NCBI GenBank assembly: GCA_036245805.1 | Contig: BTRK01000006.1 | Coordinates: 20,678,365-20,742,364, forward strand | Length of the DNA: 64,000 bases | From: Pristionchus mayeri | Taxonomy: Eukaryota; Nematoda; Chromadorea; Rhabditida; Neodiplogasteridae | Reading direction: 5' to 3' | Shown here: positions 1-11,461 of the stretch, piece after piece | How the letters are laid out: each line of letters opens with the position of its first letter | How positions within the stretch are numbered: position 1 is the stretch's first letter | The notes under the pieces: generated by a model | The model's input: the letters and a program-made list of their open reading frames with translations, nothing else | Database searches by the model: none | What the model was told of the DNA's origin: nothing | Program-made: the position numbers and the translations under genes

Positions 1-10
1 AGGTGACCTA

Positions 11-73
11 TGGCTAATTATCGATTGTTATACGGTAGCTGACCCAATGCTAATTATCGATTGGTATACGGTA
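11..73. repeat. Two-copy imperfect direct repeat
   Basis: Two copies of a ~25-bp segment (core GCTAATTATCGATTG, ending TATACGGTA) lie about 36 bp apart at the left edge of the window. They differ by one base in the core. Nothing else supports a function; it may be the end of a longer tandem array that begins outside the window. Confidence 0.6.
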
Positions 74-325
74 ATGGACCGATACCCTTCTATTCTCATC
101 AATCCCTCCTATCCCTATTTCGCAATCCGAACAGACGGAACACGCACACAGCGCTTTATATATAGGTATTGATTTTTGATGTAATAAACAATATTATCAC
201 TAGCCTTTATAATTGGTTTGTTAGCGGAGGTTCGTGAATAGATAATTCATTTCGAGCTGGTGTATGAAGCTATAAAGAAAAACTTCAAATATTGAAGAGA
301 TTCAAGGACAACGGTAAAATAATAG

Positions 326-840
326 GGGGGGCGGACAATCCGGCAACGGACAATCCGGCAACGGGACGCCCTTCGCTGGAGATTCGAGCTAGCCACTTGA
401 GTGTTGTTTCATTGTAACCAGTATGTGCTACCCTACCTTTGCATATACAATTCTCGTTGCAATTCGATCATGAGTTTCACTCCATATCCATGAAAAGGGG
501 TTCATGGTCCAAAATTGAGAATTTGAGTGGAAAATCATGGTTAGATAAACACCAAATATCGTAACTAATCGAAACTCATGTTACCGGGATAAAGTAGTTC
601 CTGGAATACTGGAATATGAATTGGTTACGATGTTTGGTATTTATCTAACCATGATTTTCCACTCAAATTCTCAATTTTGGACCATGAACCCCTTTTCATG
701 GATATGGAGTGCAACTCATGATCGAATTGCAACGAGAATTGTATATGCAAAGGCACATACTGGTTATAATGAAACAACACCCAAGTGGCTAGCTCGAATT
801 TCCAGCGAAGGGCGTCCCGTTGCCGGATTGTCCGCTCCCC
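326..840. mobile_element. Foldback (long-TIR) non-autonomous DNA element, 515 bp
   Basis: Bases ~326-565 and ~626-840 are inverted copies of each other, leaving only a short centre of about 60 bp, so the whole element can fold into one hairpin. The ends are GGGGGGCGGACAATCCGG and its complement. An 8-bp direct repeat AATAATAG (318-325 and 841-848) flanks it and fits a target-site duplication of hAT-type length. The left arm has an extra 15-bp duplication of GGACAATCCGGCAAC. It carries no transposase; the open frames inside are translations of the palindrome. The superfamily assignment is inferred from the duplication length only. Confidence 0.8.
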
Positions 841-848
841 AATAATAG

Positions 849-1945
849 TAGTATTGCAAGAAGGAAAAGGCAAATGAAATCGTAAAGTAAGCGATTAAAC
901 GAAGGCTGAATGTGAGAAGGATGGAGGAGAGAAGGAGAAGAGTGGCGAAAAGGGAGGGGCGAAACGCTAATGAGGACTCTAATGAGCAGATCTCATGTCG
1001 ATTCAAGTGCTATTTCCTCGCTGAAGTAACGCAAAGTGGGATTTCAAACTAGGGACCTTCGCTCGCTACGCGGGGTTGTGTGGGTCTTGACTCTCCAGAA
1101 CCGTATTCCTAGGCAGAAAATCCGTTGGAATCAAAGCCAATGCAAGCTGGGAAGGATAGTGATTGCTTCTATTGAGAGACGCGCTCACAGGATAATGACC
1201 ATGAGTACCTCCATAACAGGGGGAGTCGGAGCCATCTGGCTCTGCTCTACTGCTTTGGCAGAGATTCCATACCACATCTTTCGAAATATAGAGGCCATCG
1301 CCTTGTATTGCCTTGTATTACCATCTCAAGGTATTCTTATTCTGGTGATACTACTGTTCATATATCCGTCCTATCAATGCCCACAGAGTGACGCGCTTGG
1401 AAAATCCGGAAGAGAAAAATAAACGAATATTTATTCATTGAAAACAGCTGTAATATAAGTAGATGATTTTTCGATATTTCTTCAGTGTTCTTCACTGTTC
1501 CTCATCACTCAGAGGAATGTTTACGAAGGATCCATTTCCATCTCCTGCAACTTCTCGCCCTTCCCTTCCCTCTCCTCTCTCTTCCTCTTCCTCACCTGCT
1601 CCAATCTCTCCTCCAATGGGCGTCTCTGGGTATCTACCGAGTACCGAACGGCGTGTGCTTCGATTGGACTCAGTCCGAGACCTCTCTGATAGATTGGGGG
1701 CGAGTTCTTGATGGCCAGGCTCAGGGTTCACAGAGACGGCAGGAGACACTAAGATGGGATAAATTGGACGATGGAGGAGAGAAGATACCAACTGTTTGCG
1801 GGAGTACTTCTTCGAGAGGTGTCATTCAAATGAGCACGTTGAGATTGGGTGGCTTGAGCATCTTCGTTATTATCTCCTCCACCAGTGTGGGGCCTATTCC
1901 TCAAAAGTTTTCACAGTTCTCAGTGAATCTCCCGTCCGAGCAGTC
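849..1945. other. Stretch without a recognised gene
   Basis: Several open frames of 69-203 codons overlap here on both strands, but none shows a recognisable domain or a convincing splice-bounded exon. The composition becomes pyrimidine-rich from about 1540. I see no RNA gene. It lies downstream of the channel gene that ends at 2117 on the minus strand. Confidence 0.5.
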
Positions 1946-2022
1946 GTCTGACTCTCTTCAGTTTGCACGCTCTCTCGTCTCTCTGGCCGGCGAGAGAGCG
2001 TGCAAACTGAAGAGAGTCAGAC
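1946..2022. repeat. Near-perfect 32-bp inverted repeat (hairpin) with 13-nt loop
   Basis: The arms 1946-1977 and 1991-2022 are exact reverse complements around a 13-nt spacer. The core of the left arm is CTTCAGTTTGCACGCTCTC. It lies about 95 bp beyond the stop codon of the minus-strand channel gene, so it may be in that gene's 3' end. A diverged half-arm (CTCTTCAGTTTGCATACTA) recurs alone near 5187, which suggests a dispersed palindromic repeat family rather than a unique regulatory hairpin. Confidence 0.85.
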
Positions 2023-2116
2023 CATTGCTCTCCCGTCCACTCACGCGCACTGTTTCCTCAAAACTTCCATTGCTATGTGCTCGGCCTGTCTGTTAACCTG
2101 AAGAGAGAGAGAGAGG

Positions 2117-4548
2117 TCATTTCATCTCAAAGCGATTCCACTCCTCCACCTCATAGTCCTTTCCTTTCTTGTCCCGATCTTCTTTCTTGGAGCAGGTGTG
2201 ATACCAATACCTTACTGCCTGAAATGGTGCATGCTTCAAGGAGCATCCTATTCGAGTACCTTGATCAGCAAAACGATGACTTCAATGACAGTGAGAGCTG
2301 AGAATCCGAGACAGAGACCAGCTGATCCCCCGATGGAACCTGCATTGTGAGAGTGGGGAGGGGAGGGGGGAGGGGGATCTCGACTGACTCAGTAGTGAGA
2401 CTATCGATGGAGTAACGACTTCTGAAGAATAAACGAGCGAACTCAGCTCTCTGTAGTAGATCGAGACCACTACGAAATTCTTCCTTAAATCATGCATTGC
2501 TCCATAATTCCTCCATGGCTTCACTAACGAGATATATGTTGTTGAATTATCTGGGTACAGCTCTTTCAACGCATTAACGGCTTCTTGCGATAAGGGACCT
2601 CCGTATGAATTATACGATTGGTAGTTATATCTGAGAAGGTGAATATAATTGCAAAGGTAGCGACCACCATCTGACTTAGTGCAATCTGCTTCACAGTGGG
2701 AGCATTCCGTGTTATTCTTTAACGCCTCTGGAATAAAATGATGCTAATTTAATCGATGACTCAAATCAATCCCACTTTTCATCTCCTCGTTTTTAGTACA
2801 ATTGACGCCATTCATTGGATTGCACGTCTTGTACTCTGAAGAGGAGAGGAAGGGGGAGGGGGGGGGGTATCAACTACCTCTGTGGATATCGAAGACGAGT
2901 GGAGCACACTGACAGGTTCTGTTGTAGAGTCTGAAGGAGTGAATGAAGGGGGAAGTCTTCGATTTCTCACTCGGCGATGCACTTCGATCGGCATTCTCTC
3001 ACTTGCACTCCCTTCCCATCACTCGTGCACCCACTTTCGAGAGCATACTGAAAGAGGAATGGACAATCAATCATGTTAAATGGAAGGGCGACCTGAGTGA
3101 ATTGAATGCCTGAGTATATTGACTGGCCCGGAGCGACCGAAATTGGCTGTAAAAGAGAAGAGATTTCTTGAAAGGCGCGTCTCATTCATACTTTGGAAGA
3201 ACGATACGAGTGCATGTGAGAATCCTCGAGGAAGATTCTGGAAGAGATTGAGATTGAAGGGAATCTAAAACTTGAAAAGAAACCGGAATCCATCATTGAG
3301 TGTGAATTTGAGTATTTGGCTGGCATCGATTGGCATGGGGACGGCATCGTCAGCTTGAGCATCGAGGATGAGTTGAAGACTGAAGGAGGGGACGATGAAA
3401 GGGAGAGATTCCCCCATCCTCACCCTCCGTTCTCTGTCTCTGTTGTCTGATCCTGCTCAATTGTGATGGAGTGACACAACCCAAATTCAGTGGGACTCGT
3501 GCTGAACTGCCTACAAGAGAGGAGTAGCCTAATTGAGGGGATCTTCTATGTTCTCTTTCACTCATTTAATTCTCACTTATTATCACAACAATTAAATTCT
3601 TCGCCTGCGAATGAGCACCGTTTGAACAAATCCTCGCATTTGAAACTGCACATTTTCAATGCTCAATTTCAAGTTCAACCATTCACCATACCCTGTCTTA
3701 TTGAAAAAACCACGAAACGTAAAATCAGTCCCTGTCCTCCACACATAGTGTTGAAATTTATCTTGTTGTTCATACAATTCCTGCACTGATTTTCGGATCA
3801 TCTGAATTGATTTTCCTCTTTCGTTCACCTTCTCTCTCACCATGGGATCTCGATTAGACAGAAGGATGTATCTCTCCACTTCCTGAGTTAGATTACCAGT
3901 CGAGTTGTAGTCTGCAGTTGTATCTTCTACGAGAGTTCATTGCATTCCAACTCACGTTGCGTCACATAACTCCTCTTGATGGGATGGTTGTTACAGAATG
4001 TTATTTTGGGTAGTCTCATTCCGTTGTACCGAACCGTGTGTTTCACCTCAAGGATTACTGTAGTGAGAGGAGAATCTTATCGAGAACTGACCTTCACGGA
4101 TCCCTCGTCGTTCATGAACTCTCGAATGTTCAAAGTGATGAGTGCAACCATGACACCGAAGCAGGCGAGTAAGGCGAATATCCAGAATATCTGAGGGGAG
4201 GGAGCATCCGAGGGGAATTCATTCGATGGAATACCTTCTGGGGGATTCCCTTCGTCTCCCAGACTCTCCTGATACCATGCATTGCAGTGACTTCTGAAGA
4301 AGAGTGAGGAGGAGGAGGGAGCATCTAGACTGGTCACTCACTCACGAATAGTCTTCCTTCTCTCTTCAATCCTAAGGGCAGGCAGCCACATTCTCAAAGA
4401 AATATCTTAGATGATATTAAGGGGACAAAGGGCTCACCTAGTAAGTTCTGCAGTTTTTCCAGTAGTGTCTTGTCCTCTGAATACGGTATATTTTATATTG
4501 AAGGGGGAATGGAGCACTTTTAGTTGTTTCTTGCCCATCTCCTTCCAT
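2117..4548 (-). CDS. DEG/ENaC-family (degenerin / acid-sensing-like) cation channel subunit, 15 exons
   Basis: Plasma-membrane sodium/cation channel subunit of the degenerin/ENaC/ASIC family; members assemble as trimers. My model has exons 4518-4548, 4438-4476, 4235-4293, 4092-4190, 3956-4046, 3619-3926, 3424-3506, 3284-3379, 3192-3237, 2971-3146, 2878-2930, 2776-2835, 2389-2727, 2260-2339 and 2117-2218. Every phase closes and the sum is 554 codons including TGA. Family marks are a His-Gly pair (residues 29-30) before TM1 (about 44-63), TFCN (92-95), a GLQLILD-type palm strand, an APGQSIYSGIQF segment, a Cys-rich region (CQC, CSHCEADC), LRKNF before TM2, and the GGSAGLCLGFS start of TM2 with the G-x-S selectivity filter near 505-507. 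The start ATG lies 10 nt behind a TTCAG acceptor, suggesting trans-splicing. The borders of exons 5-7 are the least certain. I cannot assign the subfamily or name an orthologue. Confidence 0.88.
2355..2376 (+). other. G-quadruplex-type motif inside a 49-nt intron of the channel gene
   Basis: Four G-runs of 4, 4, 6 and 5 are separated by single A residues on the plus strand, which is the template strand of the gene. In the pre-mRNA the same tract is the C-rich polypyrimidine tract before the TM2 exon. A second G-rich tract (2851-2867) sits in the intron before exon 12. They most simply serve as polypyrimidine tracts; folding on the template strand is a possibility only. Confidence 0.6.
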
Positions 4549-4559
4549 TGCGCGACGTC

Positions 4560-5570
4560 TGAAGAGAATCTGGAGATCGACGATGACGTGCGAATTTCGT
4601 CCTTCGACCACTTCTCCGATTGATGGAGACTCGAAATGAATGGAGAATGATCTCTCGATCCATTTATTGGCGAGGAATCGCCATTTGCATTTCTCCATCA
4701 ATTTTATTCGAGAACAACAACATTTTTTTACATTTATTGTTGAAATGAAAGCCATCCATTTATTACATAACCTAAAATGCAGTTTGTTCGTCTGTTATGA
4801 CTACAAGCTTCGATGGAAAGAAGGTGCACAGTGGACTGGTGATTGAATTGCGTAAAAATCAAATTTACTATCTTGTTTTAGGTTGAATCACCAGTTGAGA
4901 AGATTTGGAATCCTACTCAATCATGGACTGTAGTATAGTCACGGTAATTCAGATCAGAGAGCATTTAGGAGAACTGATTTGAATAAACGAGAGAGGTGCA
5001 TAATAGAGAAATATAATTTCATTTGTCTTCCAGTATATTGCTCTCAATGTTTTCATATGCGATTCGTGTTTCATACCATTATATTAATTATTGCTGCCTT
5101 ATTTTTCCATTTATGGGTAAAGGGGCAATCTGTCAGTTCTTCTTCTAGGGTAGACCAAATATGAGGTGATTGATAGAATCATCCTCTTCAGTTTGCATAC
5201 TATCTCGCGTATCAGGTAAAGAGTGAAAGTATGGGTTGATCACTCCATTCGTGTTTTTGAGTCTCATCTCGTTCGACTCTTTCGGTTATCACTCTTAGCC
5301 AGACGCCTACTATGCTTTTCTCATCACAACACTACATAAACTGATTAGTGATCTATGCACAACTGACTTCTTTCGCCTTCATCACTGCACCATTAAATGA
5401 TGCCGACTCACTCTTGATCGATTCCTTTTTTGTCATTGGGTATTTGAGGTCAATCGGGAAGAGACAAGCACACTTTTTCTCATCTTCCCGGCTATTTTAG
5501 AAGAGACTAAGCAGGACCGGATTGTAGATTCCATCCTTACACTTCTTTAGACTTTTACAACAAATTAGCT
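4560..5570. other. Upstream flank of the channel gene, no gene recognised
   Basis: AT-rich intergenic sequence upstream of the minus-strand channel gene. I find no splice-bounded coding segment or RNA gene. A diverged half of the 1946-2022 palindrome occurs at about 5187-5210. The promoter of the channel gene should lie here, but no specific motif is visible. Confidence 0.5.
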
Positions 5571-5572
5571 TA

Positions 5573-6486
5573 TTAGGTTGTTGCAAAAGTCCTATGGAAT
5601 TTTGATATTTTGCATTCCATCTTCCTGTTGGATTGATAGATGAATTTCGGGATATTTATTACTAATGAGGCCTTGCATACTCTTTCATATGCGCACCCTG
5701 TCATCATTGCCCAATCAGAGAGGCGAGAACAGGATCCAGTTAAAATTACGAAAATTCATCCATCGAAAACGCAACATTTTTCAATATTCAGTTTCCTCTG
5801 AAGCATGAACGCTCAATTCATGGTGGTTATATGAAGCTCCCATCTTTACCCTATACATAATTTTTCTTATGGATCCGGGAAGTTAGATCCTTTTGAGGAA
5901 TGAAATGATCTGCAAAATAACTGAATGTTGCATTTCTGTGTTCATTTTGCATATTTCTGAAAAATGACGAATTCAGATTTTCTGAAAGGGGAAACAAGAA
6001 GGCCCCAACATTTCTTATGAGGATGTAGCCTCTTCGTGGGAGCATACAGCGCACACATGACGGAGCCTGTATGCTTGGTCTTCCATTCAGAAAAGCAGGT
6101 ACAAGTCACATGCAGCCTGGGTCTGCTCATATTTTTGCTATCATGTAATTTGGTTTAAACCCACTCACTTGACAGGTCTAACCTATTTTTTGAAACAACA
6201 TCAATGGTACTTCTCACCCAACATTATGAAGTTGTTTCATGAATTTTCCCTTCAAATATCTAGATAAATAAATTTAAATCTAAATTTTGTGCTTTTTTTG
6301 CAATTGGGTTAATCATAATTGCTTGCGTTGGTTGCTCGATTGGTTTGATTGAAATATAAGTGAGCAAAGTTCAAGCATATCCCTAAACAACACCACGTTT
6401 GTTGGCCATTGAGATTTGATACAAGCGAGTTATGATCGTTCAAAGTACTGACACAAAAAAACCACAAGACTTTTGCAACAGCCTAA
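5573..6486. mobile_element. Internally deleted mariner-family element, 914 bp
   Basis: The left end TTAGGTTGTTGCAAAAGTC and the right end GACTTTTGCAACAGCCTAA are inverted repeats of the mariner type (TTAGGTTG start) and both are flanked by TA (5571-5572, 6487-6488), the usual mariner target duplication. A full-length mariner is about 1.28 kb with a ~345-codon transposase. This copy is shorter and has no long open frame, so it is non-autonomous. Its termini differ from those of the two other mariner families in this window. Confidence 0.8.
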
Positions 6487-6488
6487 TA

Positions 6489-8616
6489 CTTGAACATATG
6501 GAATTTTTGCTTACACTAATTGGCGGGTAAGTGCCATGAAATATTCATTCCGTGAGCAGTAATCCCATAACAAGTGTTCTTATGTTTCTTCGCTTAAGTC
6601 TGCCCAGTCACATTTCAAAAGATGTGAACTGATAAGCACTTATCATGCACTTCTCGCGGAGTGAGAAAGGGCTCGTGAAGTCTTCGTCGGTTTCTTTCCC
6701 TCGATTCATGACTTCAGAGATGAGAAGGCAGAGGGATCAGATAACACCAGCATACTGATAATTATTCTAAATTTATCGAATGCGAATGCGCATACACATA
6801 CCGTATGCGACATACGTATCTGTCGTATGGCTGGTCTTCAAGCCATGCATTCAACCGTGTAATTTCGTTGCGTTGTTACTACTGCAGGCTATTTTCTCCT
6901 GTATAATAACAAATAATAATTTGTGACGCCTCTCTCGTTCGCTTGTAATTCTTGCTTTCGAAGGGGATGATTTCTTCCCCTCGCTCAGAGAAAGAATGGA
7001 TACGGTTAGTGACCACTCGATAAGCGAGGTTCAAGATCGCATTAATTTCGCTGAATCTGCTCGTGACTCTCTCCATTCCGCGTGTTCTCTCGTCTCTCTG
7101 ACCAGTCCGCAATGAGAAGGCAGCGCGCATATTTGTGAGCAGACGTAAGCAGAGATTCGCCTCTTCTCCCTTCCTTATCTCGTCTCTGTGAACTGATCCG
7201 ACCTTCGCCCCTCTCGATTCCATCTCATCTACCCGTTCTAATCTCACATCTCCCACACGTTTCAATCGATGTATCGTCTACTTTCAGTTTATTCTCCCTC
7301 CACCCCCAAATTGGCTACCTAATCGCATTGCTTCTCTTGCATATCCATTAAGCACTTGTCAGTTACCTCCTCTGATAACAGTCTACCTTCATGTTATACA
7401 TCTTCACTCTCATAATCGAACCAATCCCCCCCCCTTTCTCACTTCTCATTTGCAGCCGCGGCTTCTCCCAATATCCGCTCTCTCCACCTGAATTGGAATC
7501 CAATTGCGCTCCAGAAATCTCATTTCCTAGAGCTTCTCTTGCAACTAACCTCACATCGGGGGCAATTGCTATATCGCCTCTGACTACAGAGTAGCGTCAT
7601 TTTATCTCTCGCCATATCATCTCTCTCTCTCTCTTTCTCTTTAGTTGAACTCATCGGTTCATCGAAAGATCTCTCACACACCAACACACACACTCACTCT
7701 CTCTCTCTCTCTCGCAGGTTAAAATGATCTATAGATAGTGTGAAAAATATAGAGAATCAAACTGAAATTCTCTCCACCTCTCAACACCTTCAGAACAACA
7801 GTTCGCTCTGCAGCTCAATCACTCTTTGCTGACCTTGGAACACTATCGGGGAGAAGTAAGATCAGAGATGAGGGGAAGATCAACACCTCTCGCCCTTTCC
7901 CTTTCACCCCCGTTCTCTCGCACTCCTTCTCCTTTCCCGATGCGTATCTCCCCCCATCACTAACAATCTCTTTCGATCTCCCTCTCGCTTCCTTCATAGC
8001 CGACGAGTAAGTAGTAGTATCTCAAGGTGATTCCCAATTAGAAGCCGCGGTTTCTGCTGGAATGCCAGATCCCTCTCGTAGTCTCACCCACTCTCTCGTT
8101 CTCTTTCCCTTCCCTTCTCCTGGAGTGATCTCTCGAATATATCCCCGTCAGTTTCTCCTTTCGTATCTCCTTTGAACTCGTTGAACCGCCCTGCAAACGC
8201 TCCCGCTCCCCCTCTTCCTCCTTGCTAACCACCGATCTACCCGTCTGATTGCTTTCCAAACGGAATTCTATTTGACCCGTTGCAATGTAGCTGCGCATTT
8301 CAATCTCTTCTTATCTCCCTTTAGATTCTTCATTGTTTACTCGATTTTCCCTTGATAAGAATGGAAGCCGCGCTTGATTGTTATTTTCACGCATAATCTG
8401 TCAGTCAGGAGGCGATGATTCCCCCTTCCCTCTCACTTGAATCCCTTACCAGATCATCTCTGCATTCTCTTTCTTTCCAATCCGCTCTCTGATGTTTCAC
8501 ACTTGATCAACAAGTTCGAAAATATCCGTGAGAGCATTTATCGTGCTAGCATGCACCGATCAGTTTTTGTGTGTCGATCTTCTTCGTCCTTCCTCTTCCT
8601 CATTCACTCTCTTCAG
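6489..8616. other. Pyrimidine-rich intergenic region upstream of the 8.6-kb gene
   Basis: The plus strand is rich in C and T, with CT microsatellites around 7617-7642 and 7697-7713. Open frames of 60-128 codons occur on both strands but mostly mirror the biased composition, and none has a domain I recognise. Part of it is probably the promoter or 5' untranslated region of the gene starting at 8617. An upstream coding exon (for example behind the acceptor at about 7455) cannot be excluded. Confidence 0.45.
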
Positions 8617-10595
8617 ATGCAATTGATTGGAGAAACGTACGATGAATGGAAACAGCGAATGACGCAAGAGAAGATGCAGAGAGTGGCGAATCCCGAGTAC
8701 GAGAGCACCCTTCCTCCTCCCATTAAGGGACCCTACTGGGGTGGACAGGTACGATATGCCTTTTTTTCGTAGCTATATCACTCAGTTGATTCCGATGAAA
8801 GAACTGATCAATAAGTGATTGTAGATAAAACATAACGAAAGAAACGAAATGTAATCCAGGGTCTTCGTATGATGTAGTTGGCAACGTTTCACAAGGTTCT
8901 TTGTCCGAATGAGCAGTAAAATGTCTCCATGTATATCCAAAATAGTCTGATGGAGAGTTGAAATAGAAGGGAGAATGCGTGCAAAGTAAGCACAGACGAG
9001 ATAAACCTTCGCTAGACTACGAATTGCATCCAGTTTCCATCTATGCCCCAATTAACGGGGCTTCAACTGAGTTTCGCTAGCCAATTTGATTATTCTAGGA
9101 AAAAGTGAGAACTGATGAGGATTCCTGATTAATGATCAACCAATTGCAGCCTCCGTCTCTCTCTGACGCGAAGGACGAACGAGAAGGGACGAGATGGGAG
9201 TACTTCCCCAGCATTCCTCCATTCAAGCTCCTCCTCGATAAGAACAACAGACCATTGCTATCGAAGGAGAAAGTGCAAGCACACTATCATCCGTGAGTAA
9301 CTTCAACTCATTACAATGAATAAAAATGAATTCAGCAAAAATAAAAATAAAATTTCAGTGTGCCAGCCAACCCGCATTGCATCGTCTCAGCATCTCCTTC
9401 CTCCGTCAACTCCTTCCTTCCCATCTCCTCCCAAACCCCCTCCTTCTCCTCCACCTCATTCTCTGATGTCGCTCACCTTGCTCATTCCACCACACATGCC
9501 ATCTCCACCCCATCCAATCCTTTAAATCCTCCTCACGCATCCTCCTCCTCCTACTCCTACTCCTCTTCCACTTCTCCACATAGCGACCTCAAGCTTAAAA
9601 TTACCCGAAAACTGGCATCCGAAGCAAAATCTCGTGGCACTTCTATCAATTCAGCAGTTACCACTCCCTCTTACACCCCTCTTTCCTCTCTGCCCCTATC
9701 TTCCCCAGCATCTTCCATTCTCCCACCCTCCTCTACACCCACCTTCAAAGGTCCTCATAACCCTCTAACCGACTCACAAGGTTATTACCAGCCATCCTCT
9801 AGTGTGAAATACCCCCGCCATCCCTCCACTGATCCCACCACCCTCTCCCATCCTCACTCCATTCCAGCTCCTCCTAAGCTATCGCCATCTTCTTCATACC
9901 CTCTCTTCTCAACTACTGTAACCACCTCGACCCACTCAATTCTACCCTCTTCCAATACCATCTCTCACTCTCCTCGGTCAAGTGGCAAACCCTCTGGCAC
10001 TTCTGTCGTTTCTTCACCCAAAAAAGCGACCAAGCGTCGTCCCACTCCCGCCATCAATGACCACCTCTCCACTAATAATAAAGTACCTAGAAAATCCTCA
10101 ATTCCTTCCATTGATTGCGCCATCATCACCAATCATACTCCCTCAACTCTAGAGGCCTATTTCAATGCATCATCTTACTATCCCACTAATCACAACTCAG
10201 CTTCACTAGCAGCTCCGTCACCCATGCCCTCCTCTCATTCTTCCACAGCCTCCCATCATTCCTTGTGCACTGGCCCCTCCACAGACTCCCCATCCTCTTC
10301 TTACGCCTCCTCACCCACCCCCGCAAATGCATACGGTCCCCTTTACATGTACTCGTATCTGTCGTTGCTTCCCTATCCCCAGCTGGCTTCCTACCTTGAT
10401 TCAGTCCGATCTTCGGTACTACTCAAGAGAATATTGAAGAATGAGAAAAGGCTGCATCATGGTCTTCCAATTCGCCTCTCTAAATCCTCTCCTCGAGCAG
10501 TAGAAAATACCTCGATCCCCTGCAGTCCTAAGGGCACTTCATTTCATTCCCAAACTGCGTCATCCGTACCTCAATTCGTAATAAATTATACCTGA
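8617..10595 (+). CDS. Unrecognised Ser/Pro/Thr-rich protein, three exons, 503 aa
   Basis: Exons 8617-8748, 9150-9292 and 9359-10595 join in phase (44 codons; 47 codons plus 2 nt; 1 nt plus 412 codons to TGA), with GTACG and GTGAG donors and TTGCAG and TTTCAG acceptors. The first 92 residues are compact, with many charged and aromatic residues (for example YDEWKQRM and WEYFPSIPPFKLLL), and could form a small domain I do not recognise. The rest is low-complexity Ser/Pro/Thr-rich with a basic cluster KKATKRR near residue 313 that could be a nuclear localisation signal. The ATG directly follows a CTTCAG acceptor, so it is either a trans-spliced start or an internal exon with upstream exons unseen. 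I infer a possible nuclear or regulatory protein, with low certainty. Confidence 0.72.
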
Positions 10596-11461
10596 GTATA
10601 AAATTCCTTACAATGAATATTCAGAAGTTCCCTTACAATCAGTGACCATTCCGTTCTAATATTCCTCGTTAGCATCTGTTTCCATTCCTCGCCTATTTAT
10701 TTTGTTGTCCAGATAAATAATGTTGATATTCAATCAGTGTAAAGGAAAAGCTTTGTGAAAGGGGCTAACTAAACTTGGGGCTAGATATCCCTCGTTTCCA
10801 CTTTTCCATTATGGAAATTTAGACATAAAAATAACAACTAAAAATCTGATGATTTTTTTCTTGAACTACAACATATTGATGAAAACAAAAGGAAGACGAT
10901 GCACGAGAAAACTCAGAATGGATGAAGTTTGTTTTGTCAGAATGGAATTCGTGAACTGTAAAACGAGTTTCGAAAAGGGCTCACTCTTATCTTGTCAAAT
11001 GCTAAGTTGATTAACGAAAGCGAGACAACTGTATGCGACCTTGTCTCCCAAAATATGTAGTCTTGAAGATTAGAGTTCGAAATTTGGGTAATCAATCGTT
11101 TCTTCATCTCCTTTAGCAATTTGACAACGAAATTAACTGTCTTTGGGAGTACAGGGGATCAAGGAATTGGTGGGAGCTCACACTCTCTTCCGGTCGAGTG
11201 GCGAGAGTAAGAGACAATTATCCGAGTTGCGAACTCTATTGATGCAAAACAGGGAAGCAATAGGTTGCACCTTCGGTGTTCTCACTTCGTAAAGAATGTT
11301 CAGGACTTGTTTTTTCCCGATCAAACACAAAATATTTGTTGATCAGTATTTTTAAATTGGGCTATTAGTGATAGAGGGTGAAACGAAAAAAATAAATACT
11401 GTGAAAAATGGGATTTATATTTCTCTGAATTATGTAATTTTTTATTCATTACATCATAAGA
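10596..11461. other. Convergent intergenic region
   Basis: This lies between the plus-strand gene ending at 10595 and the minus-strand gene ending at 11462, so it holds both 3' untranslated regions. AT-rich stretches with AATAAA-like hexamers are present, but I cannot pick a definite cleavage site. No other gene or RNA is seen. Confidence 0.5.

Noticed and set aside
1485..2096. 203-codon plus-strand frame as a gene
   Set aside because: It is pyrimidine-rich low-complexity, crosses the 1946-2022 palindrome and shows no domain.
6879..7265. 128-codon minus-strand frame as a gene
   Set aside because: The complementary strand is CT-rich, which yields long Arg/Glu-rich frames by composition; no splice borders or domain are seen.
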